From UBA11710 sp049287025 (GTDB lineage Bacteria; Patescibacteriota; Patescibacteriia; Magasanikbacterales; UBA922): 64,000 nt of DNA. Positions 9,116 to 16,642 of the stretch are shown one piece after another. The first letter of the stretch is position 1. The number at the start of each line of letters is the position of its first letter. The translations under genes were made by a program, and so were the position numbers. The notes beneath the pieces are model-generated. The model worked only from the letters and a program-made list of their open reading frames with translations. It searched no databases and was not told the origin of the DNA. The stretch is from assembly GCA_049287025.1 (NCBI GenBank), contig JBAQFA010000051.1:1-64000 (forward strand), written 5' to 3'.

Positions 9116-9364
9116 CTACAATAACCAATAATTTATGATTCCCAAACTAATTACAATACTCATTATTATAGAAGTAATCAAAATGCCAATTTGTCCGGCA
9201 TTTTTATAAGCTTTCCAAGCTGAATATAGCCAAAATGGTTGAACTGATAAATTTAATATCAGCCCCCATTCTGGGAATTTTAATGAAGTGGCGACTTGCG
9301 CGCCGACAGTTAGAGTTGGTAGAGCGACTTGGGTGAAGTTATTAAAGATTTTTTGTTTGGTCAT
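9116..9364 (-). CDS. Small membrane protein, unknown function
   Basis: The 82-residue product has a polar N-terminus (MTKQKIFNNFTQ), a weakly hydrophobic first segment, then an aromatic patch QPFWLYSAWKAYKNAGQIG and a clear C-terminal transmembrane segment (ILITSIIMSIVISLGIINYW). I do not recognise a family with certainty. The aromatic/Gly pattern recalls small PQ-loop-like proteins, but it is too short to be a SemiSWEET with three helices. It is 31 bases downstream of the DUF2164 gene on the same strand and may be co-transcribed with it from the promoter at 9685-9713. Confidence 0.6.
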   Translation of the reverse strand: MTKQKIFNNFTQVALPTLTVGAQVATSLKFPEWGLILNLSVQPFWLYSAWKAYKNAGQIGILITSIIMSIVISLGIINYWLL

Positions 9365-9395
9365 AAATTATAGTTGTTTTATAAAATTATTTATT

Positions 9396-9650
9396 CTATT
9401 TATTCAGCAAAAGTTCTAAATCTAATTCCAAATCATCAAAACGTTTTTTTACAGTTTCTTTAGCATCGTCTACTCCCTTATTATATATATCAGTGCCAAT
9501 ATTTTCTAAAAAGAAATCTAAAATATCCTCGGCAGCAATTACTCCCAGTTCTTCATTTCTTTCTTCCCTGAAAAAAGTAATAATTTCTTCAAGGCAGTTT
9601 TTCTTTTTTTCTTTGGGAAGTAAATCCCATTTGTGTGTAATTTCGGTCAT
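9396..9650 (-). CDS. DUF2164 family protein
   Basis: The 84-residue soluble protein matches the DUF2164 pattern as I know it: a basic helix followed by FFREERNEELGVIAAEDILD, then FFLENIGTDIYNKGVDDA and a closing helix with RFDDLELDLE. The family has no established function. The ATG at 9650 was chosen over a TTG nine bases upstream because it begins MTEITHKW and fits the family length. A consensus-type minus-strand promoter (9685-9713) and a 21-base palindrome at the predicted transcription start lie directly upstream, so its expression is probably regulated. Confidence 0.8.
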   Translation of the reverse strand: MTEITHKWDLLPKEKKKNCLEEIITFFREERNEELGVIAAEDILDFFLENIGTDIYNKGVDDAKETVKKRFDDLELDLELLLNK

Positions 9651-9660
9651 ATTTAACAAA

Positions 9661-9681
9661 ACAAGTTAGATCATAACTTGT
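9661..9681 (-). promoter_or_regulatory. Palindrome at the start of the DUF2164 transcript
   Basis: ACAAGTTA-GATCA-TAACTTGT is a perfect 8+8 inverted repeat lying just downstream of the -10 box and 10 bases before the ATG. It could be an operator or a 5' stem-loop of the mRNA. Confidence 0.5.
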
Positions 9682-9684
9682 TAA

Positions 9685-9713
9685 ATTATAGAGTGTTTTG
9701 TAAAAAAATACAA
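9685..9713 (-). promoter_or_regulatory. Promoter of the DUF2164 gene, near-identical to the one at 14285
   Basis: On the minus strand TTGTAT (9708-9713) and TATAAT (9685-9690) are 17 bases apart. The spacer and -10 block TACAAAACACTCTATAATT differs by one base from the block in the promoter at 14285-14313. Confidence 0.7.
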
Positions 9714-9720
9714 CATAATT

Positions 9721-10377
9721 TCAAATCCACAAAATATATTTGAACATTAACCAAAAGTGGCTAATACTGCCGGCCATAACAAAGAGATGAAATACTTCAT
9801 GCATGCCAAACCATTTGGTGCGAGGAACAAATTTATCTAACATGAAAAATACACAGCCAACAGTGTAGAATAGCCCACCAACCAAGAGCCATTTGAAAGC
9901 GCCTGGCACTAGCCACTGTAATAGGGGGTTGAGAGCGATAAATAAAAGCCAGCCCATAATAAGGTATATAGATACCGACAACCATTCTTTTATTTTAATA
10001 TTAAAAATTTTTAGCATGATGCCGATTATGGCTAGTCCCCAGATTATACCAAACAATGTCCAGCCCCAAACTCTTTGGGGCATAGTAAGAGTAATTGGCG
10101 TGTAGGTGCCAGCAATCAAAACAAATATCATAGAATAATCAAGACGTTGAAAAATTTTTTTAATTCTGGTTTTTTTTGGTAAAAAGTGATAAAGAGAACT
10201 GGTAGAGTAGAGGATAATAAGACTCGCGCCAAAAATAGCAAAACCAACCACATGAGCTGGGTCACTGTATTTTACAGCAAAAGCCACCATCAAAGTGAGA
10301 GCAACAATAGACAAAACCGTGGCCAAAAGATGAGTAAAAGCACTGGTGGGTTCATTTTTTTTGAACAGTTTTCTCAT
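9721..10377 (-). CDS. Hemolysin III / YqfA family (PAQR-type) membrane protein
   Basis: The 218-residue integral membrane protein has about seven hydrophobic segments. It carries the family signatures: STSSLYHF near residue 60 (Ser and His), RLDYSMIFVLIAGTYTP with the conserved Asp, and the C-terminal HEVFHLFVMAGSISHF with the His pair. In PAQR relatives these Ser, Asp and His residues bind a metal and support hydrolase activity on lipids; the bacterial role is not settled and the hemolysin name should not be taken literally. It is transcribed away from yebC and stands alone. Confidence 0.85.
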   Translation of the reverse strand: MRKLFKKNEPTSAFTHLLATVLSIVALTLMVAFAVKYSDPAHVVGFAIFGASLIILYSTSSLYHFLPKKTRIKKIFQRLDYSMIFVLIAGTYTPITLTMPQRVWGWTLFGIIWGLAIIGIMLKIFNIKIKEWLSVSIYLIMGWLLFIALNPLLQWLVPGAFKWLLVGGLFYTVGCVFFMLDKFVPRTKWFGMHEVFHLFVMAGSISHFWLMFKYILWI

Positions 10378-10618
10378 AAAAATTGATTTAGCTTATATTT
10401 TTATAATAACAATAATTTGGAGATAAAAAAACAGCTGATTTATTTAGGCTGTTATCGGACATATATCTTGACTTGTGTCAATGATTCTGGTGGATATATT
10501 ATAAATTTAAGAGGTGTTGATATTGTCTTTTTCTTCTTTATTAATTTTATTTGATTTTAGCTAATTTATAACTAAAAATACTTTATCATTTATATGATTT
10601 CTTGACAAGGGAGAGAAC
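10378..10618. other. Intergenic region between hlyIII family gene and yebC
   Basis: The 349-base divergent gap holds no gene. Read on the minus strand, 10422-10452 contains AACAGC...GCTGTT followed by seven T residues, a possible attenuator ahead of the membrane-protein gene. TTGAC-TTGT-GTCAA near 10468-10481 is a short inverted repeat. Both are weak. Confidence 0.35.
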
Positions 10619-10647
10619 TTGATTTCTTTTCTTAAAAATGGTAAATT
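10619..10647 (+). promoter_or_regulatory. Candidate yebC promoter
   Basis: TTGATT (10619-10624), 17-base spacer and TAAATT (10642-10647), with an upstream TGG that gives an extended -10. The match is moderate. Confidence 0.4.
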
Positions 10648-10655
10648 ACTGGAGT

Positions 10656-10720
10656 TCAAAGTAGAAAGTTGAAAGTAAAAAGTGCTAAACTTTATACTTT
10701 TTACTTTATACTTTATAACT
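10656..10720. repeat. Inverted word repeat before yebC
   Basis: The left arm repeats AAAGT words (GTAGAAAGTTGAAAGTAAAA) and the right arm repeats the complement (ACTTTATACTTTTTACTTTA). The 5' untranslated RNA would fold into an A/T-rich stem-loop ending just before the start codon. Confidence 0.6.
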
Positions 10721-10726
10721 AATTAT

Positions 10727-11461
10727 ATGAGCGGACACTCAAAATGGCACAATATTCAAGCGAAAAAGGGTAAAGCGGATAAGGCGCGCAGTAATACTTT
10801 TACTAAATTAGCCCGGTTAATTTCGGTCGCGGCTCAACAAGGTGGCGGTGACCAGGTTATGAACTTTTCTCTGCGTTTGGCTGTAGAAAAGGCTAAAGCG
10901 GCTAATATGCCAAAGGAAAATATTGAACGTGCTGTAAAAAAAGGTACAGGTGAACTGGACGATGGTTTGACTTTGCAAGAAGTGATGTACGAAGGTTTTG
11001 GACCAAATGGCGTGGCTTTTTTAGTAGAGTGTCTAACAGACAATGTAAATCGGACAGTTTCCGAAGTAAAAAATATTTTTTCCAAATATGGTGGTTCTAT
11101 GGGTGGGCCAGGAACGGTCAAATGGCAATTTCATCGCCTCGGTGTTATCCACCTCGGCGAAAGTAAAAAGGAAAAAGTAGAAAGTAAAAAAGATGAATTT
11201 GAAATGGCTCTAATTGAGGCTGGAGCGGATGATATTATTTTTAATGATTTTGATATTGAAATTAGAACTTCAGTGGAGAATTTTCAAAAAGTGTTGGAAG
11301 CGGTAGAAAAGTTTGGAGTGGAGGCTGATGAGTTTGGTCTAGAGTGGGTAGCCAAAGAAACAATTACTCTTGATGAAGAAAAAAGTGAAAAGGTGTCCAA
11401 TCTTTGTGAATATTTTGAAGATTTGGATGATGTGAGAGCCGTTTATACAAATGAGGGTTAA
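10727..11461 (+). CDS. yebC: YebC/PmpR family protein
   Basis: The 244-residue protein starts at the diagnostic MSGHSKWHNIQAKKGKADKA; a longer reading from 10682 only translates the upstream word repeat. Family hallmarks follow: NPRLRLAVEKAK-like NFSLRLAVEKAKAANMPKEN, IERAVKKGTGE, YEGFGPNGVA, and FSKYGGSMGGPGTVKW. YebC-type proteins were described as transcription regulators and more recently linked to ribosomes at difficult sequences. Residues about 145-156 (SKKEKVESKK) are encoded by the same AAAGTA-type words seen in intergenic repeats. It precedes ruvC, a widespread bacterial arrangement. Confidence 0.93.
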   Translation: MSGHSKWHNIQAKKGKADKARSNTFTKLARLISVAAQQGGGDQVMNFSLRLAVEKAKAANMPKENIERAVKKGTGELDDGLTLQEVMYEGFGPNGVAFLVECLTDNVNRTVSEVKNIFSKYGGSMGGPGTVKWQFHRLGVIHLGESKKEKVESKKDEFEMALIEAGADDIIFNDFDIEIRTSVENFQKVLEAVEKFGVEADEFGLEWVAKETITLDEEKSEKVSNLCEYFEDLDDVRAVYTNEG

Positions 11462-11473
11462 GTAAGAATTGTT

Positions 11474-11584
11474 CTCCCCCTATGAGGGGGAGCTGACACG
11501 AAGTGACAGAGGGGGTCATTTTATATCACATAATTTATTCGTACTAAAGACCCCTCCTAACCTCCCCTTATAGGGGAGGAGCTC
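11474..11584. repeat. REP-like palindromic element between yebC and ruvC
   Basis: Three G/C-rich hairpins lie in 111 bases: CTCCCCCTATGAGGGGGAG (11474-11492), CTGACAC-GAA-GTGACAG (11493-11509) followed by GGGGGTC, and GACCCCTCC then CCTCCCCTTATAGGGGAGG (11561-11579). The first and last parts face each other as an imperfect inverted repeat. It resembles interspersed repeats seen in many environmental bacteria. Confidence 0.65.
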
Positions 11585-11595
11585 TGATATAAAGT

Positions 11596-12105
11596 ATGAA
11601 ATCTGAAAAACTACAAAGAATCCTCGGAATCGATCCTGGTTATGGTCGAACCGGCTGGGGTGTGATAGAAAAAATAAAAGGCGAGTGGGTACTTGTCGCT
11701 TATGGTTGTATAGAAACTAGTGTAAAAGATCCTTTTGTAGATCGATTAGTTGAGTTGTACAATGAATTACAAAAGTTAATTAAAAAATACGAGCCAGCAC
11801 GCGTGGGAGTAGAGGAATTATTTTTTGCCAAGAATGTAAAAACTGCCATGAAAGTGGGGCAGGCGCGCGGAGTGATTATTCTTACTTGTATGCAGGCGGG
11901 ATTGATTGTAAATGAATTTACCCCTTTGCAAGTGAAACAAGCCCTGACTGGTTATGGTCGAGCAGAAAAATCTCAAGTGCAAAAGATGGTTGAAATGATT
12001 TTAAAAATAAAGAAAAAAATTAGTCCAGATGATGCGGCTGATGCGCTGGCAATAGCGATTACGACTGGAGCAAGTATGAAATTTAATAGTAAGACTGGAA
12101 ATTAA
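11596..12105 (+). CDS. ruvC: Crossover junction endodeoxyribonuclease RuvC
   Basis: The 169-residue nuclease resolves Holliday junctions together with RuvAB. The RNase H-like fold starts with ILGIDPGYGRTGWGVIE (catalytic Asp at about residue 13), continues with VGVEELFF (catalytic Glu at about 72) and ends with SPDDAADALAIAI carrying the last two acidic residues at about 146-149. Length is normal. The ATG follows the REP-like element; no ruvA or ruvB is adjacent. The next gene is 158 bases downstream. Confidence 0.95.
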   Translation: MKSEKLQRILGIDPGYGRTGWGVIEKIKGEWVLVAYGCIETSVKDPFVDRLVELYNELQKLIKKYEPARVGVEELFFAKNVKTAMKVGQARGVIILTCMQAGLIVNEFTPLQVKQALTGYGRAEKSQVQKMVEMILKIKKKISPDDAADALAIAITTGASMKFNSKTGN

Positions 12106-12136
12106 TTGTTAGTACTTGTCCGTTTATTTTTATAAT

Positions 12137-12262
12137 AATTTCTAATTATACTAATTACCCTAATTATTCTAAAAAATGTCTAATGAACAAATTTTTAAAT
12201 TGGATATTGGGATTTTTTTAGGTCAATTAGAATAATTAGAACAATTAGGTTAATTAAATTTT
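12137..12262. repeat. Inverted word repeat enclosing a remnant-like core (element B)
   Basis: Left-arm CTAATTATTCTA (12160-12171) pairs perfectly with TAGAATAATTAG (12228-12239), and outer CTAATT words extend the stem. The core starts ATGTCTAATGAACAAATTTT and reads on to TTAGG, about 50 bases. It resembles the start and end of the S23-like gene element at 54681-55203, as if the middle were deleted. It ends right at the next start codon. Confidence 0.6.
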
Positions 12263-12263
12263 T

Positions 12264-13544
12264 ATGATAACTCTTGTTGTATTCAGTAAACGCGTTGGCC
12301 CTATCCGTGGCAGACATCCTTGGGTTTTTTCTGGTGCTTTGAAAAATATTCCTGATGGACTCGCGAGTGGCACACCAGTAAAATTGGTAGATGAAAATAA
12401 TCATTTTTTAGCACAGGGTTATTTTAATTCTTATTCCCAAATTGCCGTACGGTTGTGGAGCTGGGTTGAAGATGAAGATATTAATGAAGATTTTTTTATC
12501 CGTCGGATAGAGTTGGCCAATGATTTGCGCGTGAATTATATTGCTAGTAAAAAAACTGATTCATATAGATTAATAAACAGTGAAAATGATTTACTCCCCG
12601 GTTTGATCGTGGACAAATATGCGGATTATTTGTCAGTGCAGTTTCATACGATTGGCATGGAGCAATGGAAAGACCAAATTGTGTCCGCGCTAGTAAAAAT
12701 ATTAAAGCCAAAAGGAATTTATGAGAGAAGTGATGCTAAAAAATTATCTAGAGAAAAAGATTCGGGAATTGTGGTACCAAAAACCGAAGAAAATAATCTA
12801 CTCTACGGCAAAATGCCAGACAAGATTATTATTTTGGAAAATGGTCTCAAATTTTATGTGGATATAAAGGGCGGACAAAAGACCGGTTTTTTCTTAGATC
12901 AGCGAGAAAAGCGCCAGGCACTTATGAAATATGTCAAAGACAAAAATGTTTTGAATTGTTTTTCTTATACAGGTGGATTTTCGGTTTATGCTCTCGCGGG
13001 TGGAGCTAATAAAGTGGTAAGTGTGGATGTATCTGAACCAGCTTTGGAATTGGCCAGACAAAATGTAGAATTGAATGGCTTTGATTTGAAAAAATGCGAA
13101 TTTATTGCTGAAGATGTAAAAAGATATTTGCAAGATTTGGGGGATACGAAATACGAAAGGTACGAAAATACAAAAGATAATGAGACGAAAATAAAACAAA
13201 AATTTAACAAAAATTTAAAAGAAATTGAGAAAATTGACGTTATCATTCTTGATCCGCCGGCATTTGTGAAGGATAGAAAGAAAATTAGAGAAGGATTATT
13301 GGGTTATAGGAGAATAAATGAACAAGCTCTACAAATTTTACCACCAGATGGCATTTTGGTTTCAGCTTCTTGTTCGGCTCATGTCAGCTTAGATGACTTT
13401 CGTTTTATGCTATCAGAATCAGCTGGACACACGGGTCGGACTTTGCAAATTTTAGAGACATATATTCATGGTATTGACCATCCCGAATTAGTCGCGTTTA
13501 TGGAAGGGGAGTATTTGAAGTGTGTGTTTGGAAGGGTGATTTAA
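12264..13544 (+). CDS. Class I SAM-dependent rRNA methyltransferase, RlmI-like
   Basis: The 426-residue protein has an N-terminal PUA-like domain (RHPWVFSGALKNI near residue 14, then GYFNSYSQIAVRLWSW) and a C-terminal Rossmann methyltransferase (VLNCFSYTGGFSVYALAGGA near 233, DPPAFVKDRK near 330, VSASCSAHV near 370). This layout is that of RlmI, which makes m5C in 23S rRNA. Residues about 293-313 (DTKYERYENTKDNETK) are an extra loop before the DPPAF motif, encoded by repeated TACGAAA words at 13142-13201. Specificity for the E. coli target site is inferred only. Confidence 0.85.
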   Translation: MITLVVFSKRVGPIRGRHPWVFSGALKNIPDGLASGTPVKLVDENNHFLAQGYFNSYSQIAVRLWSWVEDEDINEDFFIRRIELANDLRVNYIASKKTDSYRLINSENDLLPGLIVDKYADYLSVQFHTIGMEQWKDQIVSALVKILKPKGIYERSDAKKLSREKDSGIVVPKTEENNLLYGKMPDKIIILENGLKFYVDIKGGQKTGFFLDQREKRQALMKYVKDKNVLNCFSYTGGFSVYALAGGANKVVSVDVSEPALELARQNVELNGFDLKKCEFIAEDVKRYLQDLGDTKYERYENTKDNETKIKQKFNKNLKEIEKIDVIILDPPAFVKDRKKIREGLLGYRRINEQALQILPPDGILVSASCSAHVSLDDFRFMLSESAGHTGRTLQILETYIHGIDHPELVAFMEGEYLKCVFGRVI

Positions 13545-13592
13545 AGATGTAAGATGGATGATAGACCAAATAGACCAGGATGATTTTTAAAT

Positions 13593-14240
13593 TTATTTAC
13601 TTACTATTAAATTTACAGTCCAAGGAATGTAATGAGAATCAGAAATTATTTTTGATTCAATTATTGAAAAATTAGATTTTAATAGTTCCAGATATCCGGC
13701 TTCAGTTTTGATGTTTTGTCCCCGATCTTTCTTCATTAAGAATTTTTCTATTAACGATTGTTTTTCTGTCCATACAGGTTCAGCTAGGATAAAGACACCA
13801 TTTTTATTTAGTTTTTGTTTTATAGTTTTAATTAGTTCTAATGATGTGGTGTCATCCAAATGATGAAAGATGGCTATTGCTAAAACAATGTCAAAATTTG
13901 ATTCAGATGTTGGTAAATTGTCAACTCCACAACAATAAAAATGGCCATATTTAGGGTTATTTTTTTTTGCAAAATTAATATAATTGATATTTATATCACA
14001 CCCTACATAATCAATCATTTGTTTTTTGTTTAAGGCAGTGAGTATGGATCCAGTGCCACAGCCAACATCGAGGATCCTTTTTCTTTCTATTGGTTTGATA
14101 TATTCATTAATAATTCGTTTTTTCCATTTTTCTGCTCCACAAATTTTTTGCCATAGATTATAAATTTTTGGACTTTCTAAGATATTTCTCCAACCGTGTG
14201 AAATGTGAGCAATAAATTTTGTTGATTGTGTTTGATTCAT
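13593..14240 (-). CDS. Class I SAM-dependent methyltransferase
   Basis: The 215-residue protein has the SAM-binding motif ILDVGCGTGSILTALNKK at about residue 57, the acidic motif II (VGCDININYI) and a post-motif DIVLAIAIFHHLDD, all typical of small methyltransferase domains of the type found with sugar and lipid pathways. The substrate cannot be deduced. It is alone on the minus strand between rlmI and the glycan locus, with its own promoter at 14285-14313 that resembles the DUF2164 promoter. Confidence 0.8.
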   Translation of the reverse strand: MNQTQSTKFIAHISHGWRNILESPKIYNLWQKICGAEKWKKRIINEYIKPIERKRILDVGCGTGSILTALNKKQMIDYVGCDININYINFAKKNNPKYGHFYCCGVDNLPTSESNFDIVLAIAIFHHLDDTTSLELIKTIKQKLNKNGVFILAEPVWTEKQSLIEKFLMKKDRGQNIKTEAGYLELLKSNFSIIESKIISDSHYIPWTVNLIVSK

Positions 14241-14284
14241 AAAATTAGGAACCCAATTATTTTTAGATAGTAAAGAGTAAATGA

Positions 14285-14313
14285 ATTATAGAGTATTTTG
14301 TATAAAAAGACAA
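14285..14313 (-). promoter_or_regulatory. Promoter of the minus-strand methyltransferase gene
   Basis: TTGTCT (14308-14313), 17-base spacer, TATAAT (14285-14290) on the minus strand. The block TACAAAATACTCTATAATT is shared, with one change, with the promoter at 9685-9713. Confidence 0.7.
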
Positions 14314-14366
14314 TTTTGCCGATGTTTTTATTAAAAAAATTCAACCAAAATTGTTAGTTTTTATGA

Positions 14367-14395
14367 TTGATCTTTTTGTCTAAAAATGATAAACT
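14367..14395 (+). promoter_or_regulatory. Candidate promoter of the glycan locus
   Basis: TTGATC (14367-14372) and TAAACT (14390-14395) with 17 bases between them, about 105 bases upstream of the flippase gene. The match is moderate and no other good candidate is seen. Confidence 0.35.
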
Positions 14396-14499
14396 ATTAG
14401 TGTTTTAAGTTAATTTTTTTAATTTAAATAAATAGGTAGGGTTGTTTTGTCTGTAAGTAAAGATTGGATTTGAAAATAAATCTTGGCGTAAACTAGTAT

Positions 14500-15588
14500 A
14501 TGTTTAAAAATAATAATTTATTGAATAATAGTTTTTACAGTGTGTTAGGAACCGTATTGGCTGGTTTTTTTGGTTATGTTTTGAGTTTTATTTTGTCGCG
14601 TCAATTAACTGTGGTTCAGTTTGGTGAATATCAATTTTTTGCTTCAGTTTTTGTCATTTTGGGAATTGTTAGCGCTGGGTTGACATATTTTGTGGTCAAA
14701 CATACAGCCGTTTTGGCTGAAATTAATGATTACCAGGCAAATTATTTGTTTATTAATAAAATATTTAAAAAAATTAGCTGGCCTTTGGCTGGTTTTTTTA
14801 TTTTATTATTAATTTTAGCATTATTTTTTAGTTGTTTAAAATTTTACAATCTTTCGGCTTTAATGGTTGTTTGTTTGTCAGTAGTTTTGAGTATGGTTGG
14901 TTCTATTTACCTTGGTATGTTTATTGGGTGGCAGGATTTTAAACGGTTTGCTTTGGTTAATACATTGGCCAATCTAATTCGTCTGCTGGTTCCTGTTCTA
15001 GTATGGTTTTACCCTAGCGTAGTTATAGCTACTTTGTCTTTCTTCTTTTATGGTTTAGGAACTTTTGTTTTCGGATATTGGTTTTCTAGAAAAAAATGGT
15101 TTAAACCAGAATTAAAACTAGCCCAGCCAATCACGCAAAATATTATTACATTGGAAAAAAGGGCTATGGTGTCGGCTTTGCTTTTGTCTGCTCTAACTTT
15201 GGTTATTGGTAATGGCGATATTCTACTGATTAAATATTTTTTCTCCGCTGAAGTGGTGGGGCAATATTCAGTCTTGGCGTTATTAGGAAGAATGCCATTT
15301 TTTATTAGTATTGCTATAATCGCGGTATTTTTACCCAAATTTTGTTTGGCAGTTAATTTGGCAGATAAAAAAAATGAAAAACAATTGTTTAGACGATCTT
15401 ATTTATTTATTGGTTTAATTAACATATTTTTTATAGTTTTTTATTACTTTTTTTCTACATTTATTTTAGCATTGTCATTTGGACAAAATTATGTTATTTT
15501 AAGTAGGGAATTATGGCTGGTGGCTGTGATGTATTTATTTTTTTCCTTAATAGTTTTGAAGGCTAATCAGTTGTTTGTTAAATATTAG
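14500..15588 (+). CDS. Polysaccharide flippase (Wzx/MATE-like), short
   Basis: The 362-residue integral membrane protein has about ten hydrophobic segments. Its start (NNSFYSVLGTVLAGFFGYVL, then SRQLTVVQFGEYQFF) is the usual start of O-antigen/teichoic-type flippases, which move lipid-linked glycans across the membrane. Family members usually have 400-480 residues and 12-14 segments; this one stops after KANQLFVKY, so the last helices may be missing. It heads a run of same-strand glycan genes with small gaps, which supports the role. Confidence 0.75.
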   Translation: MFKNNNLLNNSFYSVLGTVLAGFFGYVLSFILSRQLTVVQFGEYQFFASVFVILGIVSAGLTYFVVKHTAVLAEINDYQANYLFINKIFKKISWPLAGFFILLLILALFFSCLKFYNLSALMVVCLSVVLSMVGSIYLGMFIGWQDFKRFALVNTLANLIRLLVPVLVWFYPSVVIATLSFFFYGLGTFVFGYWFSRKKWFKPELKLAQPITQNIITLEKRAMVSALLLSALTLVIGNGDILLIKYFFSAEVVGQYSVLALLGRMPFFISIAIIAVFLPKFCLAVNLADKKNEKQLFRRSYLFIGLINIFFIVFYYFFSTFILALSFGQNYVILSRELWLVAVMYLFFSLIVLKANQLFVKY

Positions 15589-15621
15589 TATAAAGAAGGT
15601 ATAGATATTATTTATTTTAAA

Positions 15622-16641
15622 ATGGCTAATAATAGAGAAAAAATTGAAGCAAAATGTAGAATCTGCGGACAAAGTGGAAATTTTGATTTGTATAAAATAA
15701 AAGAGATGTATTATGGCAGTGGCGATGAATTTGACTATTATAAATGTAGCTATTGTGGCTGTCTACAGATAAAAGAATTTTTAAGTGTCGATGATCTAAA
15801 TAAATATTATAACAGTAGTTATTATAGTCTTAGTCAGGATAAATTAAATTATTTTAATAGTTCTTTTAAAAAATTTTTAGTAAGAAAAATTGTTAACTAT
15901 GCTATTTATAAAAAGGGTTTGTTTGGTAGAATATTTTACTATCTAAGTCCACAATTGAATTTAACAGCATTAAGAAAAATAAAAATTAATAAAAATAGTA
16001 GTATATTGGATATTGGTTGTGGTATTGGTTTTGACCTAGCTTGTCTTAATGAGGTTGGTTTTAAGAATTTATTGGGGGCAGACAAATATTTGGAAAAAGA
16101 TATTTTGTATGAAAATGGGTTAAAAATTTTAAAAACTGATTTAAACGGGGTAGAGGGTGAATTTGATGTGGTGTTAGCTTTTGATGTTCTTGAGCACTTG
16201 GATAATCAAGAGGAATTTATAAAAGAAGTTTATAATAAATTAAATAAAAATGGTGTCTGTATATTATCTATCCCGATGATTCCTAGTTATGAATGGGATA
16301 AATATCAAGAAAATATGTTTGATTTGCATGTTCCATTTCATTTTTTTATTCATACCAGAAAGTCATTAGAAATTTTATTAGCAAAAGTCGGTTTTCGCGT
16401 TGATGAAGAAAAAAATTGTTGTAAACAAAATCCTGTTTGTCTAGCTGCCAGTGAGAGTGTTGTCAATGGTATTTGTTTTGTAAAATCAGGTTTGGATAAA
16501 TATTATTTATCTGATCAGGGTATTGTTGATCTTTTGTGGCACAGATTATTTTCTTTGAGAAAATTTAAAAAAATAGCAAACAAAATTAATAAAGACAAAA
16601 CATCAGCTGCGGCAATATTTTATTTGTTTAAAAAAAAATAA
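15622..16641 (+). CDS. Zinc-ribbon SAM-dependent methyltransferase
   Basis: The 339-residue protein begins with a four-cysteine knuckle (CRICG near residue 12 and CSYCGC near 41) followed by a methyltransferase domain with ILDIGCGIGFDLACLNEVGF at about 128 and VVLAFDVLEHLDN near 178. This two-part layout is common in methyltransferases that modify sugars or glycolipids in surface-polysaccharide clusters. It lies between the flippase and a glycosyltransferase, one base apart from the next gene, so it probably methylates a glycan or its precursor; the actual acceptor is unknown. Confidence 0.8.
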   Translation: MANNREKIEAKCRICGQSGNFDLYKIKEMYYGSGDEFDYYKCSYCGCLQIKEFLSVDDLNKYYNSSYYSLSQDKLNYFNSSFKKFLVRKIVNYAIYKKGLFGRIFYYLSPQLNLTALRKIKINKNSSILDIGCGIGFDLACLNEVGFKNLLGADKYLEKDILYENGLKILKTDLNGVEGEFDVVLAFDVLEHLDNQEEFIKEVYNKLNKNGVCILSIPMIPSYEWDKYQENMFDLHVPFHFFIHTRKSLEILLAKVGFRVDEEKNCCKQNPVCLAASESVVNGICFVKSGLDKYYLSDQGIVDLLWHRLFSLRKFKKIANKINKDKTSAAAIFYLFKKK

Positions 16642-16642
16642 T

